Shown here one piece after another: positions 56,070-64,000 of a stretch of DNA of 64,000 nt. The notes under the pieces are model-generated. The model worked only from the letters and a program-made list of their open reading frames with translations. It ran no database searches and had not been told where the DNA came from. The stretch spans positions 4,702,433 to 4,766,432 of the forward strand of contig CAXIPT010000009.1 in the NCBI GenBank assembly GCA_964030475.1. Reading direction: 5' to 3'. The position numbers and the translations under genes are program-made. Each line of letters begins with the position of its first letter. Position 1 is the stretch's first letter. The DNA is from Tethya wilhelma (taxonomy: Eukaryota > Porifera > Demospongiae > Tethyida > Tethyidae).

Positions 56070-57805
56070 ACTTATGCCACATGTCGATGACATGACGGCT
56101 TTTTTTTTGGGACAGTGCTACATGCAACCATATAATTATTGAAATATTAATAGTAGGAAGTACTAAACTTCTTGATCTCCAGATTTAGTAGCTCTGGCAT
56201 AAGTTTCTAGATCTTTTTTGAGCTGCCGTCTGAAGTATGGCACTTTTGTCTGACATTTGAGCTCTTTCGGACACTTCCTTTATGATGTCAGGAAGCCTTA
56301 CACATAACTGGATGGGGCTTGAATTTTATCTAACCCGAGGTAACTTTTCATGGGCTATCTTGTTGTAGCACTCTTGAAGTACTAGCACTTACAGGCAAGT
56401 AAGAAATAGCGTCCAAAATTAAAATCGTCTGAGGATTGGCAGTTACTGTACTTGTCATACGTACAGTAGTGTATAACTATATGGATAGGAATGGACCAAA
56501 TCTCCCATAAACACGATACAAAAACTTCACGCTTATAAACTCTCAGGTAAAGAAAGCTAAGCCTTCAAACACATTTGTAGCTGGTGAGAAGCCACAACAG
56601 TACAATTTGCATTTTTCTCCTTACTAACTGACTTACTTGAATGCAATTTCCAGGCAAACAAAAGACATTAATTGAGCTAACTTTGACTTTATATAGTGAG
56701 CAGGGTTTGCTTTAGAGGGTGTTTAGGAGTCCATGGACCACTAATTTTTTTTCTGGACTCCCAAAAAATATAACTGACAAACCAACTGGATTGAAATTTT
56801 GTACATGTGTACCCTTGAATTGTGATTAATAGTACAAAGATGACATTGTAACTTAAAAAGCATAAAATTGTGGACGTCCTACAAAAACTTCTAGAGCAAA
56901 CATTGATAGTAAGACTTCATTTCATCCGTAGTATGTCCTTTTGTACTAATTGTTTGGTGCCAATAATGCTCAGCAAAGAAAATCTATAGGAAGCTTTAAA
57001 AACTCTAGTATAAAATACTGTACTTTTATTAGCCATTTTGATGCAGGTAAAGGTCGTCAATAGCTAGATCACGTGGTTTCCCAGCATATAATGCGCATCT
57101 AGTGCTACAAGCAGAGACTGCATGACCGCTGCCTTTACATGCAATTCAGGCCCATGAGTGAGGCTGAAGGACGGGAGGAGGGGGGGGGGGTGGTTATAGT
57201 GTTGCAGCCTGAACTATAGTACTAAAGCAAAACTTATGATCAATTTCTACTTATTTGCAGCTGTGTTATCCAAAAAGAAGGTATAGCAACAGTTTTAATT
57301 AGTAAACATACCATTACTTATGCTATTTGAAGTTTATCGTTCTTGTGGCAATCAAATGCAATACTACTTTTGTTCAACGATCGCCAACTGACTCAGCAAA
57401 CATTGGTGCCGCTGCAGCTCCTACAGCCCTGATTATTAAGCACCTTAGTGTTGAAAAAAGTGAATGAACAAATAAGCAGTGTTGGAATGGGCAGTGCTAT
57501 AAATAGCAATGAAACGAGGCAATTGGGTCTCAGAATTTCGGCACATGACTATACTTCATTTTTTGTGCCAAATTCTCATAAGTCGTTTCTGCATAACTTT
57601 AGTATATGCATATATTGATTCATCTAAATTGGCCAAGTTTGATTCATGAATCCCATGCATTATGTGCCAATCAATTGGCTCATGAGCCGTTGCATCACTC
57701 AAACAATCACTTTGTCTGGAATTGACTGGTAATCATGTGCCAATATTCTCAGACTTGTCTTGTTTCATTGCTTTTTACAGCACTCCCCATGGCATTCCTA
57801 CATTT
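56070..57805. mobile_element. F3-type block and adjoining F2-like element
   Basis: 56070-56465 is homologous to 32740-33150 (ATGACGGCTTTTTTTTTGGG, TCTTGATCTCCAGATTTAGT, GCAAGTAAGAAATAGCGTCC). It ends at the hairpin-like CATACGTACAGTAGTGTATA, then AGGAATGGACC begins a new F2-like unit whose inner foldback lies at about 57440-57805. Confidence 0.55.
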
Positions 57806-58034
57806 TGCAAATTTTTTCTACTTGCATGTGCATGCTTAAAATGGTAAGGTTTTTTCTCGTGTTCATTTTATAGTAACAAAACAATGCTCACATACAGATA
57901 TTGTTCCTTTTGATTTTCTCAGTTTTTAATTTTGTTCTAAATGACGTAAAAAAATACAAAAGTTTGCAGCATTCCATGATTATGTATTATAAAATAAAAC
58001 AATTATAATTTGTACTTTACATGTCTATATATAG

Positions 58035-58118
58035 TCTCTCTTCAAACTCCATTGGCGATGTTGGAGCTAAATCACTCTCTGTTGGTCTTGAATGTTGCCC
58101 TAAACTCCAAGCTTTGCA
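58035..58118 (+). CDS. Leucine-rich-repeat exon 2
   Basis: Exactly 84 bases between acceptor ATATATAG and donor GTAAGTAC. It encodes LSSNSIGDVGAKSLSVGLEC then CPKLQAL, a textbook 28-residue RI-type LRR with the conserved Leu, Asn, Gly-Asp and Cys-Pro-x-Leu positions. RI-type LRRs are ligand-sensing or autoregulatory tails of NLR proteins; the N-terminal domains are not in this window. Confidence 0.85.
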
Positions 58119-58218
58119 GTAAGTACTTAAATGTAATTATAAAAATAATTATAATGTATATTAAACCTAGTAAGAGTTTTTCATATTCGTTCTCTCACTT
58201 GCACACTGTGTATTGTAG

Positions 58219-58302
58219 TCTATATGGCAACTTAATTAGTGATGATGGAGTCAAGCATCTCTCTGAAGGATTTAATTACTTACCTGGACTTCAAATATTA
58301 GA
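58219..58302 (+). CDS. Leucine-rich-repeat exon 3
   Basis: 84 bases between acceptor TATTGTAG and donor GTAAGG. It encodes LYGNLISDDGVKHLSEGFNY then LPGLQIL. The intron before it is 100 bases. A good donor at its end implies further exons downstream, but none was found up to 64000, so the gene either has another very long intron or is truncated. Confidence 0.85.
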
Positions 58303-59035
58303 GTAAGGTTGACAGTTATGTATAGATTCAGTTAGCTATACTTAGATTATACAAGTTTTCAGAATAACTATAGTACATGATGAGACCTGCCATCCATGGG
58401 AAAACCCGCAAAAATATAGCTATTAATTTTATGGGCTAAGTGAATTTGTGCATTCCTAATTACTCACAACTTTGGCACATGACTACTTTACTTTTATGCC
58501 GAAGTTTTATAGTTTCACGATAGGTTTTACCTGCATGGCTGTTGATACAATTATAGCCAAGTGGTTGCATGACTATATTGACTCAGAATCACATCATCTC
58601 CAAGAGACTGAAATTTATAGTAAGTACATTTATCTGCCAAAGTTCTGAATCCTCCCTTATTTTTATTTTATAGCACTATGTACCCACCTACTGCACTGCT
58701 TATTTAAAATAAAATAATACAGTAACAGTCTTGTAATAAATGTAAACTGTACATGCAACATGCATCATATATTTAGTTATTCCATAGACTCGAGTGCACG
58801 TGCCAATAAGTCTGTGTGGCTCAAGAGAAGCCTATTGAAAAACTATTTTGCTGAATGTATATACTTACTTGGTAGCTATATAGGTGCTTCTATGGCAACA
58901 TTGTCATTGTGCTATATTGTCAAATTATTTCAAATCAAGCTGTATGAGCGTGTATATAGCTAGTGCATATGGCTGTGTCAGAGAGCATGTGTAGTATGTG
59001 CTGGCAGAACTGTTTTGTAAAATCTTACTTCTATA
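58303..59035. other. No exon recognised; diverged inner F2 remnant
   Basis: About 58480-58740 weakly follows the inner F2 foldback (GGCACATGACTACTTTACTT, TTTATAGCACTATGTACCCACCTACTGCAC). Otherwise nothing seen. Confidence 0.35.
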
Positions 59036-59180
59036 CAAATAGAATCTTACTGAAAAATTAATGGCATGATATTCCATGATCTTTCAAGAAATCAATTTAT
59101 TCCTAGAACTTGCAACAAAGTGGCCTAATAGCAAATTGATGTACAAATTTCTTGCCGCTGAAGTCTTGCAAGAATAGGTC
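59036..59180. repeat. Diverged relative of the CTTGCAAGA foldback
   Basis: TCTTTCAAGAAATCAATTTA, GCAACAAAGTGGCC and GTCTTGCAAGAATAGGTCAA occur in the same order as in 63750-63865, with only one arm preserved. Confidence 0.5.
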
Positions 59181-59298
59181 AAGTACATGCAGATTTGTTT
59201 CTGATTGTATGACAGTTGACAATGAGATGGTGTTTTGTCTTTGTTCACTGCAAATGATAGGACAAATTTTGTTTAGTGTGTTACATATTATGTATTTA

Positions 59299-60720
59299 GC
59301 CTCGATCCCAGGCCCCTCCCTTTAGCTTTTTTTGCAAAAAAGCACAGCAGAGGGCCTGGTCGCCAATCTCACGTGAGTGACGTAAAGGATAGACGTCGGT
59401 AGACAGGTAAAAAATTGCGCCCACGCAAAAATTCATGGTGACGTTGCGAGCGCTCACGTGTAATAGCTTTGTATGACTTTTACTCAAGATTTTTGCAGCA
59501 GAAAATACAGCCAGCAGAACAAAGACCAGGTATATTTCTCTAATATTACTTGTATTAGCTGAATTCATAATCTACGGATAAAAAAGTAACTCAAAAGCCT
59601 AGGCAAGAGGCCTCGAGGCTTGTAGCCATCGTGAGAGCCCAAGCACGTTTTACTAGCCTATAAAATTGAACTACTGCTAAATACAACAAGCCTCCTAGTT
59701 AACTACTTTCTTTTTTCACTTACCTGACCCTCCTATCTCGATCTCACAGACTGTAAAATTCTTTTGGTTGCTTTTTCAGCTTCCTACGCCTTACCAATCA
59801 AAAGTTAGCTAAGTATTTTGTCCCATAGAAAAAGCATGGTTATGAATCACATTAATTCACTTCCAGCGTCATTCTCAAACCAGATGGACTTTTGTCACAG
59901 TTGATTGCCATATCCATCTATCTATGTAATTATAAACGTACTTGAGCATATATATTCACATATGACTCAAGTCAAATGATTTATTGCTTACCATGCTGTG
60001 GTGTTCCCTCTTCGTCTTTTCTATCTTTCTAACATTTTTGCCTATAGGTCTCATGGTCTCTTGATCCAGTTTAGTTACACAAAGCTGCGCTGCACTGCAC
60101 TGCACTGAATACAACATACTATAGTCAGCTCGAACCCTCTAGAACTCCACCTACGACTACGTGACATCATACATTGTAAAAAATTTTTGCTGCCCAAAAT
60201 TATCAGCATGAGCGAGCCCCACATATTTATTAATTGGCATTCGACGATGTCTGTATGCATATATATATTACGTGGTGATTTACACTTTCTACTCTGCTTC
60301 TTAAAAGAGACAGCATTAACCCTTTCGCTTGATGAAATCGGCAAATCGGCGTTTCTGGTTATAAATGATCGCTCTCGAAATTCACAAGATTATGAACTCT
60401 TGAACCCTGTTGTGACGTTTTCAATCACTGGTCTACGTCATAACTCAACCACACCCCTTCAATGGATACCAGCAGGTACCTCTTGAATTCGATCGCCCAG
60501 AATTCACCCAGAAATTCAAGCGCTAGTGTTGCATGCACATAGGAGTCTTTGTTTATCAACCCAAAATCACACACACTACTGTAAAGCTCATATTTTTTGG
60601 AAAAAAAAATAAAATAAAAAAAAAAAGTCGATGAAAGCAAACTTAATTCAAAGCTTGTTCAAAGGCGAACCACTTAATCCATTATAGATCAGAGTGCCGA
60701 CCACTTCAAAATCCACTATG
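59299..60720. other. No gene recognised; one hAT-like end and one TTAACCCTTT end
   Basis: 59299 opens with TAGCCTCGATCCCAGGCCCC, an end of the small hAT-like MITE family with no clear partner. 60317 reads TTAACCCTTTCGCTTGATGA, a possible piggyBac-like end without a partner. Short frames only. Confidence 0.35.
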
Positions 60721-60721
60721 N

Positions 60722-61469
60722 GCTCTACATTGGATGCGCATGCGCATTAGACATATGCAAACCACGTGGTCAAGTTTGGTATATAAATGTGACGACCTTT
60801 ACCAACACCAAGATGGCTACATTTCAGTACAGTAATTTATATCAAAGTTTTACAAGCTGCCTAGCTCTTGTTTCTTGATATTTAGACAAAAAATAAGTAT
60901 AAAGGTTTGTAGTTCAGATGAATTCAAGTTACGATGTACAGTCAAAGTTGGCTCAACGCTTTTTGTTTCTCTGGAAAGCGTGTTCAAGTAGTAAGTCAGT
61001 TAGGGAGGAAGTAAGAATGAACAAAATGCATTTGTGTGGCTTCGCGCTAAGCGCTTTCTTAGAGTGTTCTGGGGAGTTTCATTTGGTTTTATAAGTGGAT
61101 ACATTAGGAAAAGTCTCTGAGAAAGCTTCAAGTTAGCAAGGTTTAAAGCCTTAGCTATCCTTTACTAAACATTTGTAAGCCTAGACATTTTGTATTGTGT
61201 CAATGGGGGTGGCGGCCCATTCCTACTATACGTACTACAGTACGTATAATAACTAGGAAAATGCATGACATTGATAGGGGCGAGCCTGAGCGACATTATG
61301 ACTTAATATAATACAGTATGTATTTCATGTGTCTTAGGCTATAGTCGAGACTATAGTACTGGATGCATGGTATCTGTCAACAGCATTGCAGTTTGCACAA
61401 CAGTTATACATCTAAACCACCCCCACCATAAATGATAATGCTTAGTGTTTGTTTTTAAGCACGGGGTGC
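60722..61469. repeat. 748-bp block, inverted partner of 53455-54202
   Basis: Starts immediately after the N at 60721 and ends at GCACGGGGTGC, the mirror of the first bases after the N at 53454. Equal length and identical where compared. See the first copy for content. Confidence 0.85.
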
Positions 61470-63690
61470 ACATAACCTGAGATATGCATGTATCTTTTTC
61501 TTTGTTCAACATTGGTATGGACGGAGCAAGTGCTATAGAGTTGATCCTACGTCATAGCCTAGCTCTCATGGTAACATGATGACTCCAGACCTGTAACCCG
61601 TGTGTTTTCATGAGCAACCATGCAGTGGCACATATAAAACGGTTCATGCGACCTTCAGAGTGCATAAGTTTTCTGATTAATTTATCAGTTGTAGAGTCTA
61701 TGCTGCTACTAATTTGCATGTAAACTGGCTGCCAGGCATACTAAGTTTCAAAGTTAATAGCTAGGCTAACTGAAGCTAACTGATGCTCATTGGCAATATT
61801 CATAGCGCTCCACTGAATGAAGCAAACGTCTCTACTATGACTATATTCATATATCCACAGGTTGAGCATAAATAAAACTTACAAAACGCTGAGTAGCAGC
61901 TATATAGCAGTAGATCATTTCACTCTGCTTTCAGCATAGCAAACACTGGCAAACAATCAGCTCTGCCACGTGGATGATCACGTGCACATAGGCTAAGCTG
62001 AAGGTCAAAGTCCTTAATTATCGAGCATACGATGACGACGACAAAAAAAAACAGAAGAGCCGACCTACTCACAAATGTGGGGCTCGCTCAGGCTCGCCCC
62101 AATTACTATAATTACAAAAATTGTCCAAAAGGACTCAGATTGAGAAAAGGAGTGTAGAGGCCCCCGGGTCTTTAAATTATTGCAGTATTGTGCTCAAATT
62201 GAGACGTATGGCTGGCATATATCATTATTTCTATATAGCACTACATACATGTATACTCATTCCTAAACTGGTCATATTATTTACAAAAAAACATTCGACT
62301 TACTGAAAGATAATATAATCTAGGACCTTATTAACTGGAAGTCATAATTTTCTCTGCGTAACATTATTAAAAAACTATAGATTAAGTTACATATAAGATT
62401 TGTCAAACTGTACTTCCAATTTTAAGGCCCTTTTTACACACTGTTTGCACATGCACAATCATTAATGCTCAGAAAAACCTGTTTTTGAGATAATTAATTT
62501 GTGTGTTAGTATAGATACCATATGGATATTGAATGATAAAAGTGTTATAGGGACTTTTAAAAAGTGATCGTGGATACTTTTAGACTTGAACATTGTAGAA
62601 ACTAATCTAGCAGTATACCTGGTTCTATAATATAGACCAAGAAGATAAGAAATCAACGGCTGCATGTGTTGGTAAAGTAAGTAAGTACTATGTAATTCTT
62701 ATTTCTGTCATTTTGAGGTAATTTAATTTTGTCGTATTTCAAAACTGAAGACTATAATAATTTTTGGCAAATAATTTAGCACTGCTACTGATGTTGATCA
62801 CTTTTCTTCCAACATTTTTTTTAATAAGGGGTTTTGGGCATGGGAACAATAATATTGAGACTAGGCTAGTATTTCCTGAGTTAAGTCCTATACCTTACAC
62901 TAGTTTTAAATGCATGCAACCCAGTGCGGATTATAACAGTCGGCCATCGACTATTTGCTGTACAAAACTGGTTAGTATACTATAGCCGACCATTTTCAGT
63001 TTGCTAGGCCAACTTGGCACAAGCTAACTTAGCTTTGTTTTCAAGCCTAGCATTTGCCATTTCCACGCGAGTAAAACAGTAAGCGTGGTTAGAAATAATT
63101 GCACGTGGACTAAGAAGACTAAGCAGTTTTGGCTTTGATTTGTGAAGTTCTTAGACTGTAGGGCTACAAACAAAGTAAGCAACGAAGGTGTATTTCAACA
63201 TTTCTACACTGGCAGAGAAAGAAAAGGGTACCTGATTGACTCTTTTCTAAGTATGATGCGTACAAATCAGCAAGAACCACCGGCTGAATTCATGGTGTGC
63301 GTCATAAAGAAAATTTGAAGGCAAGATTTGTGCTCGAATTTTTCCATAAATTTTCAAGTGGCTGGGACAAACTTACTCAGTGTCAGAACAAATTCTAAAT
63401 GGTCTGACATTTATCAGATCAAAATTATTTTTTTATAATCCACACTGCAACCCCACCTTTGAATCATCCAGGCTTTCTCTAGCTATAATTTTTCCTTCAT
63501 GTAAATTGCAATAAAAAAAAAAAAAAAATTAAAGGCCTACAAGTTATGAGGTTACTGATTTACCCGCAAAAAACTTAGTCTATTATTCAGGCATTAATTG
63601 TATACCCTGGTAACCCTGTATATAATAAAGTTAATTCAAATTTAAATATTTCTTACTCTATTTTCTGTATGGAAAGTGTCAGCCCAGGCA
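61470..63690. other. No gene recognised
   Basis: AT-rich; 62074-62100 repeats GGCTCGCTCAGGCTCGCCCC, also seen in part near 53636 and 61280. No exon, foldback or array found before 63690. Confidence 0.4.
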
Positions 63691-63732
63691 GAAATTTCTT
63701 GCAAATGACATGTAAGATCTTACTTCTAAAAA

Positions 63733-63989
63733 TAGCAAGATATTTCAAGATCTTGCAAGAAATTAATTTTCTTGCAAGATTTTGCAAGAAAATGCAAGAA
63801 AGTGGCCATTTCTCTTGCATTTTGTAGCCAGTCTTGCAAGAATAAGTCGGGTACAGACAGGTCAAGAATCTTACAAGACTCACAAGAAAATTTTTCGTCT
63901 TGCAAGAGAAATGGCCACTTTCTTGCATTTTCTTGCAAAATCTTGCAAGAAAATTAATTTCTTGCAAGATCTTGAAATATCTTGCTATT
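63733..63989. repeat. Long perfect foldback built on CTTGCAAGA
   Basis: AATAGCAAGATATTTCAAGA ... GTGGCCATTTCTCTTGCA (63733-63822) is mirrored without visible mismatch at 63901-63989. Arms about 89 bases, loop about 78. Within the arms CTTGCAAGA and its variants repeat every 10-20 bases. Long frames on both strands follow from the symmetry. Confidence 0.85.
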
Positions 63990-64000
63990 TTTTGAAGTAA

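Larger units (their letters stand above)
54755..58034 (+). other. LRR-gene intron filled with F2/F3 elements
   Basis: 3.3 kb between LRR exons, occupied by at least two further partial copies of the hairpin-ended family (about 55180-55925 and about 56455-57805) in the same orientation as 53680-54600, plus the F3-type block 56070-56465. The neighbouring LRR intron is only 100 bases, so the length is due to transposons. Confidence 0.6.

Noticed and set aside
60317..60340. Second piggyBac-like element (TTAACCCTTTCGC)
   Set aside because: No mirrored end with TTAA was found within 2 kb, so it stays a single-motif coincidence or an orphan end.
63653..64000. Five overlapping frames with SCKILQEN-like text
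   Set aside because: Both strands of one perfect foldback; the symmetry makes mirrored frames on both strands.

Overview
This window is an AT-rich stretch of an animal genome. Short spliced exons with canonical GT/AG borders, 28-residue leucine-rich repeats each carried by its own 84-base exon, THAP, PHD and SWIM zinc fingers, and a very heavy load of small inverted-repeat transposons point to an invertebrate. A demosponge is my best guess (inference). No bacterial-style operons, rRNA, tRNA or CRISPR arrays were seen. Isolated single Ns (3388, 14907, 20150, 21503, 25805, 29080, 41614, 53454, 60721) and one N run (32668-32721) mark joins. Most of them fall inside palindromes or duplicated blocks, so local order there is suspect.

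Layout. 0-6 kb: a retroelement remnant with a hammerhead-ribozyme-like motif ahead of a coiled-coil ORF, then a decayed SANT/Myb-like gene. 6-17 kb: a THAP gene (minus) beside a SAP/SWIM-like pseudogene (plus). That pseudogene has a second copy 5.6 kb away, on the other side of a ~200-bp satellite array. A PHD-finger/DUF7869-like transposon gene and an (AAT)n-tailed LINE-like remnant follow. 18-25 kb: gene fragments (kinase lobe, SAM-like exon, two more PHD 5' ends, a first exon with a SUMO-interaction-like motif), several DNA transposon remnants and a 0.9-kb minisatellite that reverses orientation twice. 25-43 kb: repeated copies of a foldback family ('F1') whose ends are the hairpin CCCAGTACGGTAGTACTGGG. 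Among them sit an intact coiled-coil gene (28.1-27.2 kb, minus), a small two-exon gene, a piggyBac-like element and the three 3' exons of a real but unrecognised nuclear-type gene (40.65-39.93 kb, minus). 43-53 kb: dispersed repeats and a large three-exon MULE-type transposase pseudogene (53.1-49.4 kb, minus) with two other transposons in its second intron. 53-64 kb: three leucine-rich-repeat exons (54.7-58.3 kb, plus), probably the C-terminal part of an NLR-like gene, with a long first intron full of hairpin-ended elements ('F2/F3'), plus long inverted repeats.

The likely host genes are the coiled-coil gene, the three-exon gene at 40 kb, the LRR exons and perhaps the THAP gene and small two-exon gene. 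Nearly everything else is mobile DNA or its debris. The observations I rate highest are the shared hairpin core (GTACTAC[C/A]GTAC) at the ends of otherwise unlike foldback families, the hammerhead-like motif, and two 748-bp inverted copies that each start at an N.
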